DNA of 64,000 nucleotides from Durusdinium trenchii (lineage: Eukaryota > Sar > Dinophyceae > Suessiales > Symbiodiniaceae): positions 1,005,026-1,069,025 of the forward strand of contig CAXAMN010021362.1 in assembly GCA_963970005.1 (NCBI GenBank). The letters are read 5' to 3'. Below are positions 29,841 through 41,948 of the stretch, one piece after another (positions within the stretch are counted from its first letter, which is position 1; every line of letters begins with the position of its first letter). A program made the position numbers and the translations under genes. Below the pieces are notes generated by a model, which saw only the letters and a program-made list of their open reading frames with translations, was not told the DNA's origin and did not search any database.

Positions 29841-32800
29841 GACAGACCCCAAACTAGATAGAAAAGTAGAATCCGTTTGTCCCTTTCAATTTTATTGGAA
29901 ACTGTGCCACTACCTCGCGGTCAACCAGGGTGCAGGCTTTGACCGCCAAATTCCTTCGTCGCTGGGACTCGGGATTCATCGAGACGATAGAAGCTCGCCC
30001 CACGGCTGCGATGGACGACGTCTCGCGCCCTCGCCCCGTTTTGGAAGCCGCCCAATTGATCCACGTTCCATGGTTCCCTCAAAGAGACCCGCATGTTCGG
30101 CGAAAAAAGGCTGATGACTGAGTCTGGCTGTCTGGGTACATATATGGCATGGGTAAGCATGCATTTCAGGGAAAACCATTGGAAGATCAGAGGAACTCGC
30201 AAAAAATCTCCAAGATGCAGGACAATTCGAGGTAGGTTGGTTCATCAGCAGTGGGTGACACTGCTAGAGGTGGCCATTCAACGCTTTTCAGACGTCACGA
30301 GCACTTCAGGTTCCGTCGAAATAGGACACAGATATAGATCTCTTCCCACCCTGACAACTCTCACCAATTTGGGCCGCTTGCTGCAGAAAATAATGGAACA
30401 AAACGGGAAAAAGAATCATGGCACAGAACTGTGCACCAAACGCCGCCCAGTCGTTTTTTCCTATGGAAGAAGTTTAGTCTCTGTAAGCGATACGAATTCC
30501 GAACTCCTTCTCAATCAAGATAAGAATATCCATCTTCTTCACCCGGCACCACAAACGTCCCTTCCGCACCTGGAGAAGGCCCTCATCCGCCTGGACGCAG
30601 AACACGGGCAATCAAGCTGGGTCTGCTTTATAGCACTTCTGTGGAAGAAAAGTCTGGTTCTGGTGACTTTCATCCAAAACATCCCGAGAAAACTCGCCGG
30701 CGCGGTTGTGGATGTTCTGTTTCTTCGTTTGGAAGATTTTGGAGGAACAAAAAGAACGCCTTTGGCAAAAACATCTCGAGATTCGATGATTCTTTCGATT
30801 ATACTCCAGATCTCCTGGGTTAGCTTCCCTGATCATGACGCGTGTCCATCCAAATTCAGGGAAAACGGGGGAGCTGGAATCTCCAACAACTTCCAATGAC
30901 CGAGAACTGCCAATGACTGAATTGTACCAAGTCCGTGGACTGTACCAATTGTCCAATTCGGTCATTGTACCAAGAACTTCCAATGACGGAATTTTACTCC
31001 ACCACTCCCAGTCATGGATAATCCACCACTCCCAGGCGGGGTAGTTCATGAGTCCTTTTCCTGGACCTCTGTCTTCCCATCTTCCCAAGACTAGGGATGC
31101 TGAAAAGACCTCTACAGTGGTTTCAGAGGTTTGATTGGCACTGGCACCCCAAGATGTCTTGTTTCAAGATGGGGGTCCATTGTTCAACCACCGACCTTGG
31201 AGGCCCCAAATCGCCATCTATGAAAAAGATGTCCAAAGAAAAGAACCCAGCTGCTTCCAAACGGGTTACCTGGCTGGACTAACCCTACCCTACCTTGTGG
31301 GTCTCCAGACAGGGCCCAGACAGGAAGTGCGGCCGGCCGCCCCGCCCCTCGGCCCCGCCCATCGCCTCTTCGAGGAGCAGATCCGGCGAGATGGCCGACC
31401 TGAGACGAGTGCCGAGGCGACGGAGCCGGTCGGGCGGTTTGGGCGGACCATTCGACGTGTGACGGATGGAAGAGATGAGGAGAGGTGTTTTGGGGTCGCT
31501 TGAAGTGAAGGGTGAAGTGAAGGGTCGCTTGATCTGAGCAGAACTCCGAAAAAGGTCGCTTTCGGAGTCATTTTTGGGAGCGTTCTTAGAGGATGAAAGA
31601 AAGCATGCGAAGAGGCTTTGCAAAGCTGGTCCTGCACCCCCCATTGTTTTGATGGAAAAAGGAGGCAAACATGGGTGAACAATAAATCACAATAATATGC
31701 TAAAATAAAGTAAACATGGAAAACGTCCCAAGTGGTCGTTGCAATTGAACATGTTGCTCAACATGCGGTCGTTTCCTCGACTCATCTCGAATTCATTGCC
31801 ACAAGCATCGAGCTACACAAAAGGGGGGGCCTGCACTCAACCTAGTGAGTTGGCAACCATTCTCTTGCTCAGCGTTATCAGCAGATTCTATGTCATGGTC
31901 TTGTCTCATTTCAAGACTGGTAACTGAAACACATCAGATCATCGACGAACCAGAAGACAAGCACCGAGGTTGGACTGGCTGAAAACATGTGTGTAGCATG
32001 TGATATTACTATGAAGCTGATGCTAGTCGTTTCATCTGCAGATCTAGCATCATCAGCATCCAATGAGGCGAAGAATGCAAGCAATCTACCTTCAAACTAG
32101 GTCTTCCTACACAAATCATTGGTAAAGTAGAATAGCCTCCAGCAAAGTAACATAAACCCCAACACCACTGCGTTGTTTGCCGGAAAATGGTCTGAAACGG
32201 GTGAATCATCCTTCATCTCTTGAAAGACCGTCTCTGAAGTTGCCAAAACGATCCTGGAGGTGGCGGGCCTTGGATCCCAAAAAGGACCCATCGGACCCGT
32301 TCTCAGCTTCTCGCGGGCGGAAGCTCCGTCTCTCCTTCCAGGAAAAGACCTGGACCGCTCCGCCGCGTGCGCCGGGACGGCGCGGGTCCGGGCACGTGTG
32401 GGCACTGCTGGCGGACTGAGGACTGAGGCTGAGCGGTTGGTCGATTTGATCCTCCCAAACAAGGTGTGGAGATGTAGTAAGTAACCTTGACTAACTAACC
32501 ACCCTGTCGGAGTGTCCCAATGGTTTCGCCCACAAGCATTGTAGGGTAGACCCTGACAGGATGGTTCAGGTAGAAGCAATGAACTTGCAAAACACCAGAT
32601 GTCCTCCGATTGCACACCGAACTTGCATCCAAAAGGTATGGATAGGATAGGCATCTTTTGGGTGCTTTATATATTTTAGATGTCTATGCTGGATGGGGCA
32701 TGAATGAAATCCGGACGACACTTGGTCATAGCGCTTGGTCGTAGCGCCTCACTTCCATCAACCAACAACCTTGGGGTGGAGACAACGGGCCAAATGCCAG

Positions 32801-32986
32801 TGATCCTTTGCAGCATTTCGAGCGACGTCTGCTAGCAAGCAGACTCCATCATTGTTAGACCCCAATTGCACCAAGAGGCCCCAATACTTGTGGTTCACAT
32901 CAAAGTTCATCATCCAGTTGAACCGAAAGTGCACCGGGTTGGTAATACACTCTGCAACTTGTAGGCCTCGAAGCAACAAATTAAAG

Positions 32987-33029
32987 CAGGTGCATGGTCA
33001 CAAACTGGATAGTTGTGACCATGCACCTG
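32987..33029. repeat. Perfect 17-bp stem inverted repeat with 9-nt loop
   Basis: CAGGTGCATGGTCACAA (32987-33003), loop ACTGGATAG, then TTGTGACCATGCACCTG (33013-33029). All 17 pairs are Watson-Crick. It could be a structured RNA, a recombination or cruciform site, or the residue of a foldback element. No flanking duplication was seen. Confidence 0.85.
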
Positions 33030-35003
33030 ACTACCTCAAGGTAGCGCCACATGTCACAGTCTACCTCCGTACCACACGAACAGCGGCCCCCGACACAGCG
33101 CTGTCCCAAGACTTCCAGGCGGATGTTTGCCACGACCTTCGAGGCCGGTGGACCCGGACCGTTCCGGTGGATGCGTGCGGAGCGGCACCAATAAAGAACG
33201 ACCCAGGTGTTTGGGGGTGTTGGAAGACGTGTTTTGGTTTTTCATTTATATGATATGTATATGATATGTATGATATGTTGTTTCTGAATGTTTCTCTGTC
33301 AGCCGTCAGGTGTTCGAAGTGTTTTTGGGCTATCTCTGATGGAAAGTGGGCCTGTGTCATCACTTGGTGAGTCCAAAATGTCTGTGACTCTTCCTCCTTG
33401 CCATCCCAGTAGCTGGCACCACACAGAAGAGCCGCTCCATCCAACGCAAACACCCGAGGCCTCGGGAGAACGAGGGTGGCCGGAGGCTTTCGCCACCGCC
33501 ACGTTCTTCGTCACTGAGTACTCTCAGGGTTATGTGGATGGATGTGGATAGCACATGATAGCACATGACGGATGTGGTATGGTTTCCAAATGGTCTTCAG
33601 GTCTTCCTTTGGGACCATGCACTTGCTGATAGTCTAGTTCGGACTCTCAGGAGGGAGGGACTTCACTTCGGGTGGTGACCACCTTCGGACATCCCCCTTC
33701 CGTGGTGCCTGGTCCTGGTGGTCCATATGCTTCGGTCCTCCTCGGTGCCACAGCGCTCCCACGCTCACCGAACAAACCGGCGACCGGTGGACCTCCGATG
33801 CTCCTTCCTTCGGTTTGGAAGCCTCCCGGCGCAGTGGTTTTTGGGTGTCTTTGGTCCGAAGAAAGGGAGGGTGAACAAAACCACGACATCGGTTTCCATT
33901 GGGATGATTGAAAGGATCACCCAGAACAGTGTCCGAGCCGCCCTTGTGCCTGGTCTCCCGGGTTGACAAAGCCCCCCACCAAGGTCTCCCTCCATCTCCC
34001 TCCGTGTGCTCGGAGTTTCCTGGGCTTTGCCACTGGGCCGTGTGAAGACGAAGAGAATCTGCTCCGTGGGCTTCTCGCGGATCCTCGCGGAACGACGCGT
34101 TGCTTGCGACCGAACAACACAACTCCGAGCTTGGTTCGGGCTCGGGTGCTGGGAGCGCGCCGACCTGGAAAAAAAAGGCAAAGGCACAGGTCGCGAGGAG
34201 CCTTGATGTTGGTATAAGAGACCTGACATGACCGGCTGTGTCTAAGGCTGTTTGCAGAAGTGTGTTTGCAGAAGGTTTGGGATGGTTTGGGTGGCTGACA
34301 AGATCTGGTTGAAGGGAATTTAAGAGGATCGTCAAGAGCGGACCTCTGCCCGCTTTCGGTCTCACAGACTTCAGATCCTCCCAGTGTTCAGCTGAGAGTC
34401 GGCTATAAATTGACTCAACAATCATGGGCTGGTGGGGGAGTAGAACAAACAGCCAGGAGTCACAGAGCTCGCGGGGTGCCCCTGTCACATCCACTCACTT
34501 ATATAGGGACAACAAAACCACTCCTGGAGTGACTCCTGGGGGGTCCTCGAGTCCTCTCTCGCCGTGCTTCTGGCCCTTGGGCCGTTTGGGGGGGCGGCCA
34601 CAGCAAAAAGGTTGAGCTTGCAAGGAGGATCTTTCTCCTTTGGTACAGTACTTGGAGGGCTGGGCACCGTCTCTCGTATGTTTTGCACTCGCACACCTGT
34701 CCTTCCAAAGAAGTAAACTCCTCAAAAAAAACAGCCTAGAATCCCAGAAGTCCAGTTTGACGATGTTTGGCACCACCGAAGTAAAGGAAAGTCCTTCGAT
34801 GGGACCCCTTTTTCGCTCTCCGTGCACCCTCTCAGCCTCTGGACCCCTTCTCCATCCCCCGCTCCTGCCAAGGCCGAGCCAAACCTTGCTGGCTCCCAGA
34901 AGAGCCTTTTTGGAGTCCAGGGTCGCAGAAATATCACCCACACCAGCTCCAAAACTGAGAAGCACCACACAGTCTCGGGTGGTGCTTGTTGGATGGAAAG
35001 TAC
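33030..35003. other. Intergenic or intronic stretch; a dispersed repeat at 34472-34525
   Basis: GC-rich islands at 33060-33200, 33650-33850 and 34060-34200 are open on both strands but carry no recognised motif. The long minus-strand frame across 33634-34494 overlaps the dispersed repeat at its start and has no protein-like core. Confidence 0.25.
34472..34525 (+). repeat. Dispersed repeat copy (GGGGTGCCCCTGTCACATCC...)
   Basis: About 52 bp, nearly identical to 43903-43956, running from CGGGGTGCCCCTGTCACATC through CACTTATATAGGG to CAACAAAACCACTCCT. Both copies are preceded by CACAGAGCTCG or GACAGAGCTCG at differing distances. Part of a transposon end or small interspersed element is likely. 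Confidence 0.75.
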
Positions 35004-35223
35004 ATAGGAATAGTCAAGGGTGTCCATAAACCCCCTTTCCGCCGTGGGCTTGAAGCCGTTGGCAAAAACCATGTTGTCCGCGCTCGCTTTGGCCACTTTC
35101 TGCACCATGGAGCCATCTACGCTGGACAGGTTGGCAGGCTCCAGGCGGCTACCTCGCTCCAGAAGCTGAAGCTCCCAGCTCCTACTGCCTACTGCTCCAC
35201 GGCCAACCACCTCCAAGCGCCGC
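35004..35223 (-). CDS. Candidate internal exon, unknown gene
   Basis: 220 nt on the minus strand between an acceptor GCTTGCAACATAG and a donor GTACTT. It reads one base plus 73 codons: LEVVGRGAVGSRSWELQLLE, PANLSSVDGSMVQKVAKASA, DNMVFANGFKPTAERGFMDT. The composition is well balanced and looks conserved, but I cannot name the family. A possible following exon lies just downstream (to about 34900) but the intron would be very short, so it is not modelled. Confidence 0.4.
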
Positions 35224-36500
35224 CTATGTTGCAAGCACTCAAGCCTCAGCGCTCACCGTGGCCTCATGTCATCATCCTTCACAGGATTCCGGCAAAGCTG
35301 CATGGAAAAGAGTCGCAACGTCACGCATAAAGAACACTCTTGTGGGACACTCTTGCTTGACACTCGTAAACGCTGCATGGCTCCTGGTTTACCCGTCGCC
35401 CCTACAGACCAACAAATGGCACACTTGGTGGATAAGTAGGTTGTAGACTCATGGACTGTGATGGGTCTCGGGCCAAGGCCAAAATTCACCGGACAAGAAC
35501 GCCACCCAGGAGATGTGCGGGTCAAGCATGGAGCACACCGAAGGGCTCAATAGGACTGGTCAACCAAACAACTACCTGCGTGTCAATGACTTTTTCGTTG
35601 ACTTTGGGTAGCGTGACAGACTCTGAATCATAAATTCACAGGCCATGACAATGAACTTGTAATAGGTGGCAGCCTGTATTCATGTGGGTTACCTTTTTGA
35701 GATGGGCATCCAGACCTGGACTAGGGTTTGAGGCCACTTCTACTGGTGGTGATTGGAGGGTCGGGGCACCTGTTTGACCAACTTTACAATCCTCTACATG
35801 CAATCATTCGCGGCAATCAAGAGGCCGACAATGGCCGCCGAGCACCCGCCGGGCACGCCGATGGCTTGGGTCTGAAGCTTTTGACGTTCAAAGCGATCCG
35901 ATGCGCGGACAAGTCCTCCTTGCAATGTCTTCAGTTTGCGGCACCATACAGTCAACAGCGGCCGCTTGCCCAAAATAAGTATGCCTTTTGGCGGTCACCT
36001 GTTGGTGGAATATTTTTCTTGTGCAGATCAAAGTGTCATACCCAAAGTTGGTCACCTGGTATTTTCACTTACCTCTCTCAACTGATATGAGACCCTTTGG
36101 AGCCCTAGCCGCAGATGTTGCTTGAGATTGCATACTTAGGTCGTCCACGAAGACAGGATGATTGAGTTCAATCGAAGGGTTCACCGCGTCCGGTCTGGCG
36201 ACCGGCTTCACCACGGCGCCGCGGCAGGTTCCTCCGGCGACGTCTTCGGTGTGGAAGGAGGAGGAGAGCAGTGCTTCCACTGATGTCACTCGCCTCGCCT
36301 TCGTTCACATCTTTCATGTCTCTCATGTGTATTTGACTCTACACCTCCAGAAACGTTCACCACAAATGCATTTCGCGGTCCCGGGTGTCAACGGTCCAAG
36401 GACACCAAGGGCACCGGGGACCATGGCGATCATGGACGTTTCACACCTTCCACACTCAAAAGATTGTCAAAAAGGTGCACCCCCCAAAAAAAAGGCGTCC

Positions 36501-36553
36501 TTGCTCCTAGTAGTAAGGCCACGAGCCCCTAGTAGCGCCCTTGCTCCTAGTAG
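36501..36553 (+). repeat. Dispersed CTAGTAG repeat, copy 1
   Basis: TTGCTCCTAGTAGTAAGGCC, then GAGCCCCTAGTAGCG and again TTGCTCCTAGTAG. The reverse complement of 42146-42196 matches at nearly all positions. The unit itself is an imperfect tandem of GCTCCTAGTAG. Confidence 0.7.
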
Positions 36554-37135
36554 CATGTTGACTGACTGAAGTAAAAGAAACTCCCTTTTGGGCAGGTAGT
36601 TGGCAAATCACATAACCTACAGGGATCAGCTTCCATTGGTGAAGCACCCCTCGTTGGCCTGAAGAAAAGCCAGATCCATTGACAATTGACCTACCTCCTG
36701 ATCCACAACCACACTCCACCCACATCAAATCTCTCGCATGTTCTCCCCCTCTCTCTCCCCCCTCTCGCTCTCTCCCCTCCGCCCCTGCGAAAAACTGAGG
36801 GCTTTCTCGGGACGCAGCCGGCAAACGGCGCGGGCCGGCATCGGTCTCGAGGACCTGGAAAAAGACGGGTGGGCGGAGCAGGCGGAGCAGTGGTCATGCG
36901 TTTAGTGTGTGGGGGAGTGTTCTTTTTGCCGTTTTGGTGGGCTTTTTTTGCGTGTTCTCTGTGTTTCTCCCAATGGGTTTCTGCCCTTTTTTCTGCTCGT
37001 ATTTCCGCACTAAAAGGAATGTGATCACTATGGCTTTTCGTGGATCCGTTCAACGGCTGTGTGATAAGCGAATAGGAAACTGATCCTCCCCAATCAGGTG
37101 GGAAAAAGTCCTTTGACGACTTGCTTGTCTTGCTG

Positions 37136-37200
37136 GTCTACTTGGGGGTTCTAGGCTTGTCTGCTTGGGGGTTCTAGGCTTGTCTACTTGGGGGTTCTGA
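37136..37200 (+). repeat. 23-bp tandem repeat, nearly three copies
   Basis: Units start GTCTACTTGGGGGTTCTAGG (37136-37158), GTCTGCTTGGGGGTTCTAGG (37159-37181) and GTCTACTTGGGGGTTCT (37182-37200). Confidence 0.85.
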
Positions 37201-40200
37201 GGGTCACACGGTCACACGGTCTCATCCGCAAAGAACATGCCGCATCCGATGTCTCTTTGGGTCTCGCGGACGACTCCGAAGCGGCAGCGCCCGGCATCTT
37301 GCGACGTGTTCCGCCGTGACCAACGGTTCCCAACAAAGAGATCCACCGGGTCTATCCCATTACTATGTGGATGATGGTGAGGTTAGTGAGGTTGCAGGCC
37401 GATAGTTCAAACATAGTGATTTGCTTGTGAAACCTGACTGTTCCAGGTAAGTTCGGACCAGAAATCCATAGCTGGACCCTCCGGTCCTGTGGTCTCTAAT
37501 GGGTAAACTACCCTGCGATCCTTGTGGAAATTCCAGACAGGATGCTCCTGCATGATTCAAAGAAACTCTGGTCCCGGTCCGGGCGGACACGCATTTTCTT
37601 AGCTCCATCGCTTAGCTCCACGTCAAGCCATCGCCCTTCGGCAAACTACCTCGGAGCGGAACGCCCAAACGCCTTCGAAGCCGACTGGGTTGCGCGGAGT
37701 TTCAGCGCGCCGGACCGAGACAGTGCGCTTTTCACCGGCACCGGCAGCGGAGCGATCGGATCGCTCGCTCATCCTTTCCCCGCAAAGCGGTCCCGGTGAG
37801 GCGGTGACGCGCGCGCGCCGCGCTTTCCGTACAGGAGAGGCACAGGGCAGCAGCCAAAGCAGTGGCCTGGGGCCCAGCACTGCACAGACGTTCTCGTAGA
37901 GGCCCTCCACATGGTGCTTCGGAAGGATACATGACCAAACGCAAAATCAAAAGAGCGAAGAAGAGCATGTACGTACCAAAGTTGTTCTTTTGTGCTTGTT
38001 TTTAGGTGCAAGTGGATAGTTTTGAGAGAGTCTTCCAAACGTGCAAAATGCTTTGATCTTAGTCCATCATCCTGATTGCTAAACCATACCAGTTCGCTTG
38101 GGATCTACCACCTGACAAAAGTAGCTTGTTCCTAATGGGTTCGCAGCAAACAGCAGTCTTTCACATCATCGAAGACCACGCCTTTGAGTAGATGGAGGAG
38201 TCGTAGCCCGCCATCCTATGCACCGAAGCGAGTGTGCAGCTAAACGTGGCGTCATGTGTGCGTTAAACCTGCCATATCTCATAGCATGGCCTCCGGAAAC
38301 AGGGTTCTTGCTCGGGGGATGGGTGAAGACCATGCAAAGTTTGAGACCCTGTTTGCGTGGCCGGTTTGGGTATTCTCAAGAAGGGCCTTCAGAATCATGG
38401 CTTCAACACAGCAACACTTCATCTGTCAGTGAAACTCACTGCTTTACTTCCACAAATGAAAAGCGCTCTTTTCAAGCCTCCGCCGGACCGAAAAAACCAA
38501 CGGAGGGAGGTGTTCATCGTCTGCGAGAAGCATAGGTGAACGAATCATTATATATGTCTTTTCGTCGCTGTTTGGTGTAACTTGCGTATAACCAGACACC
38601 CTGGCCCAGTAGATGATGATGGGGCCGGTACGTTGCAGGTTCCAAGAACATCTCAAAAAGAGTTATCATAATTTTACTTAACTGTTACACGTTTACCCGG
38701 ACATACGTGTTTGGTGTAAGACTCGTGTTCGCTTGCCGACTCTGACGAAGACGGAAGTGGATGGCATGGTCCTGACATCAAGATGATAGCATGATTGACA
38801 ATCAATCTGATTAGGTAGCAAAACTGTGCTTCCTATAGTCAGAATGGAAACAAACAAAACTCCAAAATCAAGTCATATCAGCGGGTTACCAGGTACCAAA
38901 ATAGAATGTCCAAATGATGTGTGTAATTGTGTATATATATATACCATACCAGGACATTCCAATAGGTCCCCACCTGCGACGTTTAAGTCTCCAAACGCCA
39001 CCAGAGGAGACCTGTTGGAGGGTGCTGGTATATAAATATGTTTTGTGAGGTTCCAGTTCCTAACTTATTCGGTCATCAACCTCTGATACGTACAAAGTCC
39101 CAGGCGCTTCATTGACTTCTCACAGAACTCCAAGGTGGTCATGGCGTTTACCTGAAGCGCAGCAAGCGGAGCTCACGCGTGGCACACCCGTGCTCGCCCC
39201 TGGTGAGACAGCAGAGCTTGACATCTGGGTCACAAAACATGGACAGTTTCATCAAGATGTTTCGCAAAAGTAGCCAACACAACAATCCTAAAATGACAAA
39301 CCACCAATCATGACGGTCTTCATGTAAAAATTGTTTGGCATCCCAACAACATCCTAAAAGCAGCCAAAGTAAGAAGAGGTCGCGTTTCGGGTGCTTTGTC
39401 TTCGTTCACGGCTCTGCGACGGTGAGTGACACGAAAATGACAGCTCGTGGGGTTCCATATCCAGCAAAAATTGGCTGTTTCCCCAACACCGCTTCCACAG
39501 GCTTGGACGTTTGTCACTACTTCCCTGCTTTGAGTCAAATGCTGTCAGCCTGCTGCCTCCCAGTTGCCCTCCCAAACAACCCTCCAGTCGGGTGGTGAGT
39601 GACCGGACACCAAAAACACCTTCGAACTCGCGGCGCAAACGGCGCGAACGGAAGCACAGGGACTGTGAGCCATCCATGGAAGCCCAAGAAGAGGCAATTC
39701 ACCTGAGAGGCTGTCGGGAGCGAACCGATCCAGTATGATCAAGTAATCCCAACAGGAGGTTGCCCCACAAGCTCCCAAAGGCAACTGATGCTTGAATAAT
39801 TCAAAAACCAGAAAATCTGTGCCGGGGAGACTGCAATGTGTAACTGTTGATGGAACAACTTCCAAAACACCAGCTGAAAGTTTTACAGAGTCGGCTCTAT
39901 CTTTGGGACAATCGGCCGTCTGACAACAGTCCGACAAAATCTTCATCGTATCGTCGTCGGTCGGTGTTCCACCAACACACTCAATGCAGACTTGCATTCT
40001 TCAAAAGAGTTTGCGTAGTCTTCAATACATTGATGAGATGTTTTCAATTGTGTGCCCTTGGAAGTCCAAGGCGATTATTTTAAAGTTCTCTTTAGGTGAC
40101 ACGATGTTTCAGGAATTCCCTGTACTTCGGTGGTGCCCCAAATCCGACGACGCAAACGGACGTCGGACCGAAGCACCCGGCGGATAGCCTTTTCCGGGTT

Positions 40201-41763
40201 GGCATGTGTCTTTACACTTCAATCAGCCATACGGTCTAGCTGGTAAACCGTAAAAGTGAACAGAATGATTCCTAGAATGCCTATAATGGGTGTGCTTCTA
40301 AAGAATGGAAACGATATGTTTTGAGGAACATTCACTCAAATGTCTATGCCTAGTCATGTCTAATTCGATAAACCTTCCAGACTTGAACATTTATATAATT
40401 AGTAACAATACGAGACAAGACCTTCAATTCCAACCCGCCAATCAAGATTCATCTTGCTCAAAGAATTGTTTACCCCCATCCTGTGCCGCCCTGGATTGCG
40501 ACGAGAAATCGCCCAAGAACCGCAAATACTGGAAGCCGAACAGTTCACACATCCGGCACCCCAAGCACGGTGCATCCCAAAGTACGGTGCAAAGGAAACA
40601 CGCGAAGCACTCAGCGAAGAGGAGCGACGTCATGAGTGCAGGGCTCACATCCTTGGGACGAGGTGCAGATGCACCGGGCGGAGCGGAAGCGAAGTCACGT
40701 CACGTCGACGAAGTTCGGTGGGGTGACAATCAGTTCCCGGACTTGGACTTGGCCGCTCTTTCGCTGATAAAAAAACAATATCAATATATATATATATATA
40801 CAAATCATACTATATAAATCTACATCGCAAGCTTGAAGCATTGGGGAGGCCCCAGGGGTAGATCCAAAAAAAAAAACAAACTTCCAGTGTCGGCGCCTTT
40901 CATGGACTGTGACGAGTTAGAGAAATCGGAGCAAAGGTGATCTGTTTCTCAGACTCCAGTTTCCACAATCGAATGCGTTATGCTCTTCCCTCCTACTCAC
41001 CTACTCCTTTGCTCAAACATGGCCAATCCACTCCGTCCTCATGTTTTGCCGCTTTCGAGGGGCGAGACGGGTGGACCACCAGACGGACTCGAACATGGTG
41101 ATGGTGATGAAAAGCAAATCGATGGCCTCGGAGCCAGCGAGAACCGTTCGAGCTCCGTTCGCTCCGCTTCGACCGTGCACCGTCGCAGCACGTGTCGGAG
41201 CCTGCGCGGAGCACGAAGCGTTGGGATGGCATGAACAAACCAGCTGCAAGGGCCGAAGGGGATGTTCTGGGCACCGGGTGCCATGCAACCGGGTGCCATG
41301 AGGCATGAAATTCCAATCATGTTGTTTCGCGGAAGGGTGCGGAACACACGAATGACACCACCACTTAGATTTGTTGTGCACCCTCCACAACTAGTTCAGA
41401 CTGGCCACGTTTGCGATTTGTGCACTGTCAACGCGTTTGGAACTTCATTGGGAGTGCAGAAGTGCAGCCTCCTTCCAAACAGGGACATAGCCCAGCATAA
41501 ATCCTATTGAAAAGTCCACCCTAGACAATGATAAAGTGACCTTTCCCTCACTTGCTGTTCTCTTAAATCACTCTTCCCACAGCAGCTTGAGAGCTGTGGC
41601 TGTGACTCTCGGCCAAAACCAAAGTGCTCGTCGCAATAGATCTGTTGGGGGGGGATGGTGCACGGATACACTGCCAAATTTAGATACAATATGATACAAT
41701 TGATGGATGGTCCATCGATAGCACCACTCATCCAACACCCATCTTCCCACACCCTTTTGGCAC

Positions 41764-41948
41764 CTATGGCAAACAGAAAAAAAGAATGACAAAGTCCCCA
41801 TGCAACCGGAAGGTGCAACCAAGCCACTGAGTAGATCAGCAGTAAAATGAAGTACTTGTGGTTTCGAAAGCCGATACAGTTGTAGACCCAAGGGCAGTGA
41901 TGATCCATCCGTAGCACGCACAAGTTGCAAATCCGACAATGGTGACAC
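41764..41948 (-). CDS. DHHC gene exon: DHHC catalytic core and third membrane helix
   Basis: After acceptor GCTGTCTGACAG the exon starts G (completing Arg), then [20 protein letters not shown] and [13 protein letters not shown], followed by the hydrophobic [20 protein letters not shown]. It ends CATAG before a GTGCCA donor. 185 nt. DHHC, the flanking Cys/His ligands and NxxNHKYF are all intact, so the catalytic centre looks functional. Confidence 0.92.

Larger units (their letters stand above)
24891..32986. other. Long stretch without a supported gene; microsatellites and short repeats
   Basis: Mostly AT-balanced sequence with short GC-rich islands (about 27000-27360, 31310-31450, 32270-32420) open on both strands. 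It holds (AT)n at 25795-25809, CTAGTAGTAA tandem units at 29501-29580 and an AT/GATA microsatellite at 29737-29840. A minus-strand patch at about 28690-28850 (STRSPASALQELQDAHASAA) may be an exon fragment. No splice-consistent model was found. Confidence 0.25.
35224..41763. other. Long stretch without a supported gene; contains tandem repeats
   Basis: Possible exon-like islands are at 35810-35960 (plus), 36090-36290 (minus, VNPSIELNHPVFVDDLSMQS) and 37630-37900. None has consistent splice phase. It holds a repeat copy at 36501-36553, 23-bp tandem units at 37136-37200, and (AT)n at 38932-38946 and 40780-40802. The 3' exons of the DHHC gene should lie in its right part (40000-41763) but were not identified. 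Confidence 0.25.

Noticed and set aside
33634..34494. 286-codon minus frame
   Set aside because: Begins inside a dispersed repeat, has no recognisable motif, and overlaps other open frames of equal quality in a GC-rich region.
41013..41390. Minus frame with IDLLFITITMFESVWW as the fourth membrane helix of the DHHC protein
   Set aside because: Hydrophobicity is marginal, no TTxE motif follows, and no acceptor gives the right phase.
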